A DNA stretch of 64,000 nucleotides from Bradyrhizobium sp. OK095 (GTDB taxonomy: Bacteria > Pseudomonadota > Alphaproteobacteria > Rhizobiales > Xanthobacteraceae): positions 19,435-83,434 of the forward strand of contig NZ_FOBX01000022.1 in NCBI RefSeq assembly GCF_900109945.1. The letters run 5' to 3'. The notes under the pieces were generated by a model, which saw only the letters and a program-made list of their open reading frames with translations, was not told where the DNA came from and searched no databases. Shown piece after piece: positions 29,143 to 37,187 of the stretch. A program made the translations under genes and the position numbers. Numbering within the stretch: the stretch's first letter is position 1; each line of letters starts with the position of its first letter.

Positions 29143-29231
29143 GTAGGGTGGGTTAGCGAAGCGTAACCCACCACGCTTCCGCGTTTGCCGGACGAAGTTG
29201 GTGGGTTACGCCTTCGGCTAACCCACCCTAC
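29143..29231. repeat. dispersed element with 15-base terminal inverted repeats
   Basis: GTAGGGTGGGTTAGC (29143-29157) and GCTAACCCACCCTAC (29217-29231) are perfect inverted repeats. The interior has a second GGGTTACG/CGTAACCC pairing. It lies between the convergent HD-GYP and acyl-CoA ligase genes and would fold into a long cruciform. It resembles a widespread GTGGGTTAGC-type element; no coding capacity. Confidence 0.8.
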
Positions 29232-29234
29232 GAC

Positions 29235-30815
29235 TTACCCCAGCAACTTCCTCAACTCCGCCTTCGCCACCTTCTCCAGTGTCGAGCGCGGCATGTCGTC
29301 GACGAACCTGATCTCGCGCGGCACCTTGAAGTCGGCGAGGCCCGTGCGACAGGCGGCCATCACGCTGTCATGCAGATCGGCCGCAGCGCCCGCGACGCCG
29401 CCATGCGGGATGATGAAGACGACCGGCACCTCGTCCAGCATCGGATGCTTCTGCGCCACCACCGCCGCCTCGCGCACACCCGGCACCACCGCAATCACCT
29501 GCTCGATCTCGGACGCCGCGACGTTCTCGCCGCCGACCTTCAGCATGTCTTTGGCGCGGTCGCCGAACTTGAGGAAGCCGTTTGTCAGACGCTCGACGCG
29601 GTCGCCGGTGAGAAAGAAGCCGTGCTCGTCAAAACTTTCGCGCGTCGCCGTCTCGTTGTGCAGATATTCGGCGAACAGCGACAGGCCGGGAACACCCTTG
29701 ATCGAGAGATTGCCGGTGTCGCCGATTTCGGTCGGCCGTCCGTCATCGTCGGTGATGCGGATCTGATATTCGCTCGCGGCGCGGCCGATCGACATCGGGA
29801 TGTTGGGCTGGTCGACCTCGCCGATGATGCCGTGGGTGATGGTCTCGGTCATGCCCCACCAGCCGATCATCTTGATGCCGAACGCGGCAAACGGCGGCGG
29901 CTCGTTGATCGCGGTGCCCCACAGGCGGAATTTGTGGTCTTTCGGGATCTCCTGCTCGAGCAGCGCCTTCATGCAGAACGGAATGGTCGAGGTCCAGGTC
30001 GAGCCGTGCTCGCGCGCCACGCCCCAGAACCTGCTTGCCGAGAAACGCGGCTGGATCACGCAGGTGGCGCCAACCCACAGCGTCGCCAGCATGGAATAGG
30101 CCAGCGCATTGGTGTGGAACAGCGGCAGATAGACCTGGTGCACGTCGCCGGCGTGCAGGTCCTCATGCGCGGCGTTGATCTTGGCGCCCCACAGCGCGTT
30201 GGCGTGAGTCCAGAGCACCGCCTTCGGGCGTGACGTCGTGCCTGACGTGTACTGCACGCTGCACGGTGCGAGTGGATCGGTCGCGCGCTGCGGGCGATCG
30301 GCGCTGTCGGCAAACAGGGATTCAAAACTGTCGCCGCGTGAAACCGTCTGCTGGGGCGCCGCGCCCGCATCATGCGAGGTCACCGCCATCCAGCGGATGT
30401 TGCGGCAGTTCTGCGCGACGATCTCGGCATAGGCCGGCTGTGTGATCGCAGCGATGGCGCCGCAATGATCGGCAAAATATGCGATCTCGGCCGGCGCCGA
30501 GCGGGTGTTGGTGGTCACCGCGATGGCCCCTAACTCGACGCAGGCAAACCAAGCCTGCAATGCCTCAATGCAATTGTCGAGATGAATGAGCACGTACTCA
30601 CCGGGCTTGACCCCGCGCCTGACCAGCCCCGCCGCGAGCGCGCCGACCCGTTCGTGAAACTCGCCATAGCTCCAGCGCCGCGCCGGCGCGTCGAACGGCG
30701 CCCAGATCAGGAACGGATGATCGCGCCGAACCTCGGCGCGCATCCTCAAGAGCCAGGGTACGTCGAGCCCATCGAACGGGCCTACGATTCCGGCTGAGGT
30801 TTGTTTGATGGCCAT
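29235..30815 (-). CDS. AMP-dependent acyl-CoA synthetase/ligase
   Basis: This 526-residue ANL-superfamily enzyme activates a carboxylic acid as acyl-AMP and then acyl-CoA. The P-loop-like motif is VQYTSGTTSRPKAVLWTH, and the A5 region is WWGMTETITHGIIGE. GFFLTGDRVERLTNGFLKFGDRAKDMLKVGGENV holds the hinge and the adenylate-binding Asp. The catalytic Lys is in RSTLEKVAKAELRKLL. It resembles the crotonobetaine/carnitine-CoA ligase branch, but the substrate is unproven. ATG 30815 (MAIKQTSAG) is chosen over an upstream extension without similarity. Confidence 0.88.
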   Translation of the reverse strand: MAIKQTSAGIVGPFDGLDVPWLLRMRAEVRRDHPFLIWAPFDAPARRWSYGEFHERVGALAAGLVRRGVKPGEYVLIHLDNCIEALQAWFACVELGAIAVTTNTRSAPAEIAYFADHCGAIAAITQPAYAEIVAQNCRNIRWMAVTSHDAGAAPQQTVSRGDSFESLFADSADRPQRATDPLAPCSVQYTSGTTSRPKAVLWTHANALWGAKINAAHEDLHAGDVHQVYLPLFHTNALAYSMLATLWVGATCVIQPRFSASRFWGVAREHGSTWTSTIPFCMKALLEQEIPKDHKFRLWGTAINEPPPFAAFGIKMIGWWGMTETITHGIIGEVDQPNIPMSIGRAASEYQIRITDDDGRPTEIGDTGNLSIKGVPGLSLFAEYLHNETATRESFDEHGFFLTGDRVERLTNGFLKFGDRAKDMLKVGGENVAASEIEQVIAVVPGVREAAVVAQKHPMLDEVPVVFIIPHGGVAGAAADLHDSVMAACRTGLADFKVPREIRFVDDMPRSTLEKVAKAELRKLLG

Positions 30816-30908
30816 GTGTCCTCCCGCGCAGCCTGCATCTTGATGGCGGCTGTCTTCGGATGATTGCGTCTTCCTGCCATCGGATGGCGCGGGACGCAAA
30901 TGGACGCG

Positions 30909-31319
30909 TCAATCCTCGTACGACGAAATCTCGATCAGGCTGCCATCCGGGTCCCGGCAATAGACCGAGCGCAGCGTGCCGCGGGCGCCCTGCTTGGGAA
31001 CCGGGCCTTCCTCGATCGCGACGCCATGTGCCTTCAAATGCGCCACCACCTCGTCGGGCGCGGCGGAGGTCAGGAAGCACAGATCCTCGCTGCCGGCGGT
31101 CTGATGGTCCGCGGTGAACCATTCGACCTTGTCGGCATCGCGCGGCCGGACGTTGATCTTCTGGTTACCGAATTGAAGAGAAGTCCGCGGCGCTTTGTCG
31201 CCGCCGGGCTCGAATACCTTGACTTCCATGCCCAGGATCTTGCGATACCACTCGGTGGTCACAGGGACGTCGGCGACGTTGATCACGAGATGATCGAGAG
31301 CTTCGACCTTGACCGGCAT
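30909..31319 (-). CDS. VOC family protein (glyoxalase/dioxygenase-like)
   Basis: This 136-residue single-module VOC protein begins VKVEALDHLVINVADVPVTTEWYRKILGM, whose His in LDHLVI is the usual first metal ligand. It ends VYCRDPDGSLIEISSYED with a metal-ligand Glu. Two beta-alpha-beta-beta-beta units are apparent. VOC enzymes include glyoxalase I, extradiol dioxygenases and fosfomycin-resistance proteins. It lies upstream of, and on the same strand as, the acyl-CoA ligase with a 93-base gap, so a shared transcript is possible. Confidence 0.85.
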   Translation of the reverse strand: MPVKVEALDHLVINVADVPVTTEWYRKILGMEVKVFEPGGDKAPRTSLQFGNQKINVRPRDADKVEWFTADHQTAGSEDLCFLTSAAPDEVVAHLKAHGVAIEEGPVPKQGARGTLRSVYCRDPDGSLIEISSYED

Positions 31320-31460
31320 GCCTTATCCTTTCGTCGTGATGCGCGCCGCACACTATCCGCCTTTGGCAAGCTTTGTTACAACCGCAATGACGCCACTTTC
31401 AAGATATCCGGCCTTCAAGAACAACGCTCGTTGAAGAACAACACTGGGAGAACCCTTGAG

Positions 31461-32435
31461 ATGATCACTCGCCGTAACGCGCTGGGCCTGCTTGCCGCCA
31501 CGCCTCTTGCAGCCAGCCCGCTGTCGAAAGCCTTTGCCGCCGACTATCCGTCCCGGCCGGTGAAGTTCGTGGTCGGCTATCCCCCGGGCGGCGCCACCGA
31601 CATTCTGGCCCGGTTGATCGGCCAGCGGCTGTCGGAAAAGTTCGGCCAGCAATTCGTGGTCGAGAACAAGCCGGGCGCCGGCAACAATATCGGCACCGAA
31701 TCCGTCGTCAACGCCGAGCCCGATGGCTACACCGTGCTGCTGGTCAATCCGGCCAACTACATCAACTCCACGCTCTACACCAACCTCAAGTTCAACTTCG
31801 TGCGCGACATCGCGCCGATTGCCGCGTTCCAGCGCGTGCCGAACGTGATGACCGTGAACAAGGACGTGCCGGCCAAGACCGTCGCCGAGTTCATCGACTA
31901 TGTGAAGGCCAATCCCGGCAAGGTGAACATGGCCTCCTCCGGCAACGGCACCTCGGTGCATCTGTCCGGCGAGATGTTCATGGCGATGACCGGCTGCAAG
32001 ATGCAGCACGTGCCCTATCGTGGCGCTGCGCTCGCGATCACCGACATGCTCGGCGGCCAGGTGCAGGTGATCTTCGACAACATGCCCTCGATCATCCAGC
32101 ACATCCGCTCCGACTCGCTGCGTGCGCTCGGCGTCACCACGGCGCAGCGTTCGCCGCAGCTCCCCGACGTGCCCGCGATCGGCGAGACCGTGAAGGACTA
32201 CGAGGCGAGCGCGCTGTTCGGCATGGGTGCGCCGAAGAACATGCCCAAGGACATGATCGCCAAGCTGAACACCGAGATCAACGCGCTAATGAAGGAGCCC
32301 GACATGACCAAGCGCCTGGTCGAGCTCGGCGGCGATCCGTTGGTGCTGACGCCGGAGGCCTTCGGCAAGGAGGTCGAGGCCGAGACCGCGAAGTGGAAGA
32401 AGGTCGTCGAGTTCGCCGGCCTGAAGGTCGAGTAG
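31461..32435 (+). CDS. tripartite tricarboxylate transporter substrate-binding protein (Bug family)
   Basis: This 324-residue periplasmic binding protein has a Tat-like signal MITRRNALGLLAATPLAASPLSKAFAAD. The mature part starts YPSRPVKFVVGYPPGGATDILARLIG, the Bug signature, and includes VENKPGAGNNIGTE and the MLGGQVQVIFDN motif. It would capture a carboxylate for a TctAB-type permease, but no membrane components are adjacent, as is common for orphan Bug genes. It is followed by a clear terminator. Confidence 0.92.
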   Translation: MITRRNALGLLAATPLAASPLSKAFAADYPSRPVKFVVGYPPGGATDILARLIGQRLSEKFGQQFVVENKPGAGNNIGTESVVNAEPDGYTVLLVNPANYINSTLYTNLKFNFVRDIAPIAAFQRVPNVMTVNKDVPAKTVAEFIDYVKANPGKVNMASSGNGTSVHLSGEMFMAMTGCKMQHVPYRGAALAITDMLGGQVQVIFDNMPSIIQHIRSDSLRALGVTTAQRSPQLPDVPAIGETVKDYEASALFGMGAPKNMPKDMIAKLNTEINALMKEPDMTKRLVELGGDPLVLTPEAFGKEVEAETAKWKKVVEFAGLKVE

Positions 32436-32459
32436 CGATCTTGTGATGGCGAGAAACGG

Positions 32460-32487
32460 AGCCCTGCCATCAGGCAGGGCTTTTTTC
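32460..32487 (+). terminator. Rho-independent terminator after the Bug-family gene
   Basis: A perfect 9-bp stem AGCCCTGCC/GGCAGGGCT with ATCA loop is followed by a run of T. It begins 25 bases after the stop at 32435. Confidence 0.92.
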
Positions 32488-32585
32488 TTGCGTGGTCTGT
32501 TCCGTTGATCTGGAATAAAACGGCGCGGCGAAACCTGATGATAGATGGCGCCGTATCTCGCGCCACCAAGAGAGGAGTTGGGATC

Positions 32586-32864
32586 ATGCGCAAGACGCAA
32601 TTGGCGCTGCTGACGCTCGGTGCGACGGTCCTTGCCGGTGTTGCCACCGTCACACCCGCCGCGGCCCGCGACTATCCCTGGTGCGCCCAGGGCGGCGGAT
32701 ATGACTATCCCGGCGATTGCACCTACAGCACCTATGAACAATGTCAGGCCAGTGTGTCGGGCCGGCTCATGGCGTGCGGATCCAATCCGCTTGTCGCCTA
32801 CGGGCAGGCGCCGCAGCCGCAGCCTCAGCCACGCCGGCGCGCGCGGCACGTTGCGCCGTACTAG
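32586..32864 (+). CDS. DUF3551 small exported protein
   Basis: This 92-residue protein has a signal peptide (LALLTLGATVLAGVATVTPAAA) and the DUF3551 core RDYPWCAQGGGYDYPGDCTY followed by STYEQCQASVSGR and a C at about 63. It therefore has three or four Cys likely to pair in the periplasm. The tail is Pro/Gln and Arg rich. DUF3551 proteins are numerous in Bradyrhizobium-type genomes and have no known function. GAGAGGAG lies about eight bases before the ATG at 32586. Confidence 0.85.
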   Translation: MRKTQLALLTLGATVLAGVATVTPAAARDYPWCAQGGGYDYPGDCTYSTYEQCQASVSGRLMACGSNPLVAYGQAPQPQPQPRRRARHVAPY

Positions 32865-32972
32865 CCGCGCGCCTTCAGCGCTCTGACGATCGGGCCTTGT
32901 CCCGATCAAATCGTCGTGCAGGCCTGCGTACGCGGGTTCCTGCTTGACGCGCTGCTGCTTGCGCCTAGACTA

Positions 32973-32984
32973 AACCATATGGTT
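32973..32984. promoter_or_regulatory. AACCATATGGTT palindrome overlapping the ArsR-type regulator start
   Basis: A perfect 12-base palindrome contains the ATG at 32979 of the regulator gene, flanked by a wider CTAAACC/GGTTAAG symmetry. Palindromes of this kind at ArsR/SRPBCC operons suit binding by the dimeric regulator. The position implies translation or transcription block of its own gene. Confidence 0.55.
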
Positions 32985-33443
32985 AAGTATCAGGGCGAGG
33001 CCCTCGACCGAACCTTTGCGGCGCTCTCTGATCCGACGCGGCGGGCACTTCTGGCCCGCCTCGGCGAGCAGGACAGCCTGTCGGTGAGCGAGCTGGCCGC
33101 ACCGTTTCCGGTCTCGCTGCCGGCGATCATGAAGCATCTCGACGTGCTCACGGATGCAGGCCTGATCGTGCGCGAGAAGACCGGGCGCACGGTGGTTTGC
33201 CGGCTCACCGCGCAGCCGATGCAACAGGCGGTAGGCTGGCTCAATCACTACGCGCAGTTCTGGTCCGACAATCTCGATCGTCTTGCCGCCTTCGTGGAGG
33301 AAGAGACATGGCCAACGCAGCCGTCAACACCAATCCCACAGCCGAACCACCAGGCCTTGAACGTCCAAGCCTTACGCTCACGCGCCGGCTCCGCGCGCGG
33401 CCGGAAAAAGTCTACGCCGCCTGGACGCAAGCCGCGCAGCTGA
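32979..33443 (+). CDS. ArsR/SmtB-type helix-turn-helix regulator
   Basis: This 154-residue protein begins MVKYQGEALDRTFAALSDPTRRALLARLGE. It continues VSELAAPFPVSLPAIMKHLDVLTDAGLIVREKTGRTVVCRLT, a standard winged helix with no ArsR metal-binding Cys motif. Relatives usually end soon after LNHYAQFWSDNLDRLAAFVEEE. Here the frame continues for about 44 residues, Pro/Arg-rich and read out of frame through the start of the next gene, so the stop may have been lost. It probably controls itself and the SRPBCC gene. Confidence 0.85.
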   Translation: MVKYQGEALDRTFAALSDPTRRALLARLGEQDSLSVSELAAPFPVSLPAIMKHLDVLTDAGLIVREKTGRTVVCRLTAQPMQQAVGWLNHYAQFWSDNLDRLAAFVEEETWPTQPSTPIPQPNHQALNVQALRSRAGSARGRKKSTPPGRKPRS

Positions 33444-33787
33444 TGCGATGGTTCGGGCCGCCGAACATGACGCCGGCGACGCTGAATGCCGAGCTCGACG
33501 TTCGCACCGGTGGCCGCTACCGCATCAGCTTCACCCGCGATGACGGCGAATATTTCGAGGCAGGGGGCACCTATCGTGAGGTCGTGCCGAACGAGCGTCT
33601 TGTGTTCACCTGGGCCTGGCACTCGACGCCGGAGCGTGAATCGCTGGTGACGATCACGCTGAAGCCGGACAGCGACGGCACGCTGATGATCTTTCATCAC
33701 GCCCAGTTCTTCGACGAGACCGCGCGCGACAACCACCAGCGCGGCTGGGCCTCATTCTTCGACAAGCTCGATGCCTTCGTCGCCTGA
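33308..33787 (+). CDS. SRPBCC/AHSA1 domain protein
   Basis: This 159-residue protein has the AHSA1-type fold: LTLTRRLRARPEKVYAAWTQAAQLMRWFGPPN, then VRTGGRYRISFTRDDGEYFEAGGTYREVVPNERLVFTWAW, and the C-terminal helix NHQRGWASFFDKLDAFV. It is a helix-grip ligand-binding domain, commonly paired with an ArsR-type repressor. Its ATG at 33308 follows GAAGAGAC and overlaps the regulator frame by 136 bases, an unusually deep overlap. The ligand is unknown. Confidence 0.85.
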   Translation: MANAAVNTNPTAEPPGLERPSLTLTRRLRARPEKVYAAWTQAAQLMRWFGPPNMTPATLNAELDVRTGGRYRISFTRDDGEYFEAGGTYREVVPNERLVFTWAWHSTPERESLVTITLKPDSDGTLMIFHHAQFFDETARDNHQRGWASFFDKLDAFVA

Positions 33788-33881
33788 CACCATGAGCCGC
33801 AGGCGGCGAAGGAGACGTGCTGCCACGGGTGAGGGGATTTGGCTCCGGTAAGGATGACAGGATTGGCAGCGTCGCCTCTCG

Positions 33882-35132
33882 CTACCTCTTCGCGTCCGCC
33901 TGCTCCGTCGCGTTGCACGAGATCAACATCGTATACGGCCGCGCGTTGCCGGCGATGTCGGTGGTCTTGAGCTCGGCCTTCGGCTCTGCCGTTTGGTACG
34001 GCACCACCGAATTGTCGAGGAAGTCGCGCAGTGCGCCCGTTTTGATGGCGAAATTGATGTTCTCAGGAATATTGCCGGTCGCCGCGACAATACGGAGGGC
34101 GTCCACTTTTCCGGTGACCACGCCCACGACTTGGCCGGTGTTGTCGAACAGCGGGCCGCCGCTATTGCCGGGCTGCACGGGTGCGCTGATCTGCAGAAAG
34201 CGCGTGTCGTTGCGAATGCCGCTGAGCGAGCTCACGATACCGGTCGTCACCGTGAAGTCCGAGGTCAGCATTCCATGATAGGGGAAGCCGATCGCGATGA
34301 TGGAATCGCCCGAGCGGATCGAACGGTCGCGGATTCGGACGAAATCTTTGAATGTCGTGGTCGACGGCGCTTGCAACAGGGCGAGGTCGTTGTTGGCATC
34401 GCTCGACACGACGCGCAAAGTCACCGCCGCCTCGCCGGTGAGGTTACCCTTGATGTCGCCAGCGCAACCTTTGATCACATGGTTGTTGGTGACAACGTGT
34501 CCGTTGGGACTGACCACGAAACCGGTGCCAAAGTAGCTTTCAGCCCGTCCCTGTTTGGGAGCGGAAGGCGCGCCTTGCTTGTCGGCAGCCACTGTGGGTT
34601 TAGCCGCGACCTTGGTGAAGTCGCCGGCCTTGTCGAGCCCGTCGGCTTTCACCTTGGTCACGCAATTGGCCAATGCCGCGATTACGGGGCCGGTCGAGGT
34701 CAGGTCGAAGTTCAGGACCGCGCGGCCGGCCGTCGCCACCATCAGGCTCGCCTTCTGAAACGCGCGCACCACGTTGACCGGCATGATAGCCGTGAGCATG
34801 TTGGGCTGGTACGCCGTGGCGTACAACCTGGCTTGCCCCTGCCCGTCAAAGGTCACGTCGATCGCGGCATTCTCGCCCTTGTCGAACTTGTAGCTGGGAC
34901 TCGCAAAGGCGAGCGACCATGTGCCGGCGGCATTTTGGCTGACGACGAGGATGACGCCATTCGCATAAGGCGTCGTCGCCGCGCAATGGGAGAAAGCGCC
35001 CGTCGCGTCATTGCTGAAGGCGCCGCCGATCCAGTTGCCGACATTGACGGAGCCGAACGGGCCCTTTGCATGCGCCATTCCCGCGATGCTGACTTGCAAC
35101 AGTGACGCAACGACCAATGACTTAAGCCACAT
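33882..35132 (-). CDS. exported trypsin-like serine protease (S1C/DegP-like)
   Basis: This 416-residue protein has a signal peptide (SLVVASLLQVSIAGMAHA). The N-terminal half (about 25-190) has no recognised domain. The protease domain starts near YFGTGFVVSPNGHVVTNNHV with catalytic His, Asp is in DANNDLALLQAP, and Ser in APVQPGNSGGPLFDNTGQVVG. The triad is complete. No PDZ domain is visible, unlike DegP. The protein is probably periplasmic, and the N-terminal half could be regulatory or substrate-binding. Confidence 0.87.
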   Translation of the reverse strand: MWLKSLVVASLLQVSIAGMAHAKGPFGSVNVGNWIGGAFSNDATGAFSHCAATTPYANGVILVVSQNAAGTWSLAFASPSYKFDKGENAAIDVTFDGQGQARLYATAYQPNMLTAIMPVNVVRAFQKASLMVATAGRAVLNFDLTSTGPVIAALANCVTKVKADGLDKAGDFTKVAAKPTVAADKQGAPSAPKQGRAESYFGTGFVVSPNGHVVTNNHVIKGCAGDIKGNLTGEAAVTLRVVSSDANNDLALLQAPSTTTFKDFVRIRDRSIRSGDSIIAIGFPYHGMLTSDFTVTTGIVSSLSGIRNDTRFLQISAPVQPGNSGGPLFDNTGQVVGVVTGKVDALRIVAATGNIPENINFAIKTGALRDFLDNSVVPYQTAEPKAELKTTDIAGNARPYTMLISCNATEQADAKR

Positions 35133-35247
35133 ACTTCCCCCCGGAACGCCTTTGCATCCATCTTATCCGTGGGAGGAGGTGCGGCGCAACCGGCAGTTGT
35201 TCGCGCGAGGGCGGCTTTCCGGCTTGCCTTTACTTTGCGATGCGATA

Positions 35248-35266
35248 TACTTTGCAATACAAAGTA
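35248..35266. promoter_or_regulatory. operator-like inverted repeat TACTTTG-N5-CAAAGTA
   Basis: A perfect 7-base inverted repeat around CAATA. A partial copy of the left arm (ACTTTGCGAT, 35232-35241) lies 17 bases upstream. The same sequence with one centre change occurs at 36319-36335 on top of the uppS start codon. It lies about 55 bases upstream of the first gene of the unit. Confidence 0.7.
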
Positions 35267-35318
35267 ACGGGGTGGGCAATCCCGGACAATTGGGCGGAGC
35301 GGGGCTTTGGCGTTGCCG

Positions 35319-35936
35319 ATGCGCGATCTCGACAAGGCACTGGCGGACATTGGGGCGATCCGCAGCCAGATTGCGGCAGGCACCGCGTTCCGCGGCTACG
35401 GCCCGGCGACGATGGCGGCGACCGGCGCCGTCGCGCTTCTCACCGCGATCCTGCAATTCTGGCTGCTCGGCGATCTCACAAGCGAGCCGCTCGGCTTCTT
35501 CTTCGGCTGGCTCATTGCTGCTACGCTTTCCGGCCTGATCATCGGCATCGAGATGCGCGCGCGTTCGCGCCGCCATCATTCGGGTCTGGCGGATGCCATG
35601 ATCCACCAGGCGGTCGAGCAGTTCCTGCCCGCCGGCGTTGCCGGTGTGCTGCTTGCGGTGGTGATGTGGAAGTTCGCGAGCGAGACGCTGTGGTTGCTGC
35701 CGGGCTTGTGGCAGATCCTGGTGTCGCTCGGCATCTTCGCCTCCGTCCGTTCGCTGCCGCGCACCGTCGCACTCGCGGGCGCCTGGTATTTCGTTTCCGG
35801 CTTCGCGGTCGTCGTGCTCGCGAGCCAAACCCACACGCTATCGCCATGGACCATGGGGCTGCCTTTCGTGATCGGGCAGTCGGTGATGGCGGGCATTCTG
35901 TATTTCGCGTCCGGAGACAATGATGTCGAAGACTGA
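35319..35936 (+). CDS. polytopic membrane protein, unknown function
   Basis: This protein of about 205 residues has an N-terminal soluble stretch (MRDLDKALADIGAIRSQIA) followed by about six hydrophobic segments: AATGAVALLTAILQFWLLGD, LGFFFGWLIAATLSGLIIGI, LPAGVAGVLLAVVMWKFA, LPGLWQILVSLGIFA, TVALAGAWYFVSGFAVVVLA and MGLPFVIGQSVMAGILYF. I chose the ATG at 35319 rather than the TTG at 35307. It overlaps the regulator gene by 14 bases, so the two are coupled. No family name is recognised. Confidence 0.75.
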   Translation: MRDLDKALADIGAIRSQIAAGTAFRGYGPATMAATGAVALLTAILQFWLLGDLTSEPLGFFFGWLIAATLSGLIIGIEMRARSRRHHSGLADAMIHQAVEQFLPAGVAGVLLAVVMWKFASETLWLLPGLWQILVSLGIFASVRSLPRTVALAGAWYFVSGFAVVVLASQTHTLSPWTMGLPFVIGQSVMAGILYFASGDNDVED

Positions 35937-36297
35937 CAGCGCGCCGTTCTCATATGAAGGGCTCGACCGCGTGATTCACGAGAAGGCGAGGCTTGGGCTT
36001 CTGACGTCTCTGATGGCGCATCCCAAGGGTCTTGCGTTCGCCGATCTCAAGCAGCTCTGCGGCCTCACCGACGGCAATCTCAGCCGGCATCTCGCCGTGC
36101 TGCAGGAAGCCGGGCTCGTCGAGGTGACTAAGGGCTATGAGGGCAATCGCCCGCACACCAGCTGCCGCCTGACCAAGGCCGGCCGCCGCCGCTTCCTCGA
36201 CTATCTCGCCGTGCTCGAGCGGCTGGTGCGCGACGCTGCGAAAGCCGCCGGTCGCGAGGCGCCGTCGCTCGGACGCCTCGGCATCATCTCGACCTGA
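35923..36297 (+). CDS. winged-helix transcriptional regulator
   Basis: This 124-residue protein is a single winged-helix domain (MarR/ArsR-like, resembling the HTH_34 group): HEKARLGLLTSLMAHPKGLAFADLKQLCGLTDGNLSRHLAVLQEAGLVEVTKGYEG, with the wing and RPHTSCRLTKAGRRRFLDYL. GGAGACA precedes two successive ATGs (35920, 35923), and the second has the better spacing. Its genomic position between two copies of the ACTTTG-N5-CAAAGT repeat suggests it is the protein that binds them. Confidence 0.85.
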   Translation: MSKTDSAPFSYEGLDRVIHEKARLGLLTSLMAHPKGLAFADLKQLCGLTDGNLSRHLAVLQEAGLVEVTKGYEGNRPHTSCRLTKAGRRRFLDYLAVLERLVRDAAKAAGREAPSLGRLGIIST

Positions 36298-36318
36298 TCC
36301 TCCCCTTTTTGACCGGAG

Positions 36319-36335
36319 ACTTTGCAATGCAAAGT
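36319..36335. promoter_or_regulatory. operator-like inverted repeat ACTTTG-N5-CAAAGT over the uppS start
   Basis: ACTTTGCAATGCAAAGT is a perfect 6-base inverted repeat whose centre contains the ATG (36327) of the next gene. It differs at one base from the repeat at 35249-35265. Binding here would block translation initiation or a promoter for uppS. Confidence 0.7.
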
Positions 36336-37067
36336 GACATCGCGTCCCGCAACGAGAAGCTTCACGTCGGCATCATCATGGACGGCAACGGCAGATGGGC
36401 GACACGCCGCGGCCTGTCGCGCCTGCGCGGCCACGAGGCCGGCGTCGAGGCGATCCGCCGCATCGTCGAGGCCGCGCCCAAGCAGGGCATAGGCACGCTG
36501 ACGCTCTATGCTTTCTCCACCGACAATTGGCGAAGGCCGAAGGCCGAGGTCGCCGCGCTGATGACCCTGCTGCGCTTCTATCTCGCCAACGAGGTGCAGA
36601 GCCTCGTCAAGAACGGCGTGCGTCTCACCGTGATCGGCCGTCGCGACCGGCTGCCTGACGGCATCGCCAATGCGATCACGCGAGCCGAACAGGCCACCGC
36701 CCAGGGCAGCACGCTTCATTTGCGCATCGCCGTCGACTATTCCGCCCGCGACGCCATCCTCAACGCCGCAACCAAGGCGGCGGCGCTGACGAGCCTCACC
36801 CGCGAAGCCTTCTCGCAGCTTGTCACCGGCGAGGCCGGCTTGCGCGATGTCGATCTCATCATCCGCACCTCCGGCGAGAAGCGGCTGTCGGACTTCCTGC
36901 TGTGGGAAGGCGCCTATGCCGAGCTGCACTTCACCGAGCGGATGTGGCCCGAATTCGAGGCGAGCGATCTCGCTGCGGCTCTCGCCTCCTTCCATGGCCG
37001 CGAGCGCCGCTTCGGTGGCCTTCAGGCCATCATGCCCGAAGAGGTGCCGTCACTCTCCCGTGTGTGA
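36327..37067 (+). CDS. uppS: cis-prenyltransferase (undecaprenyl diphosphate synthase family), probable paralogue
   Basis: This 246-residue enzyme would condense isopentenyl diphosphates onto farnesyl diphosphate. The catalytic motif is IIMDGNGRWATRRGL with Asp19, followed by YAFSTDNWRRP and the product-binding RTSGEKRLSDFLLWEGAYAELHF. FSTDNW has Asp where FSTENW is usual. It lies outside the usual frr-uppS-cdsA cluster and is joined to a regulator and membrane protein, so it is likely a second, regulated copy. The product chain length is not deducible. Confidence 0.86.
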   Translation: MQSDIASRNEKLHVGIIMDGNGRWATRRGLSRLRGHEAGVEAIRRIVEAAPKQGIGTLTLYAFSTDNWRRPKAEVAALMTLLRFYLANEVQSLVKNGVRLTVIGRRDRLPDGIANAITRAEQATAQGSTLHLRIAVDYSARDAILNAATKAAALTSLTREAFSQLVTGEAGLRDVDLIIRTSGEKRLSDFLLWEGAYAELHFTERMWPEFEASDLAAALASFHGRERRFGGLQAIMPEEVPSLSRV

Positions 37068-37187
37068 CATACGGCACAGGAAACGAGCTGTTCGTTTTCA
37101 GCCGCATGATTGGCAGCGATGTCCAAGCCGCCGGCATGCGGTCTCGGTTAGGTGTGCGGTCTACGCAACCTGCCGAGAGCGTCACGC

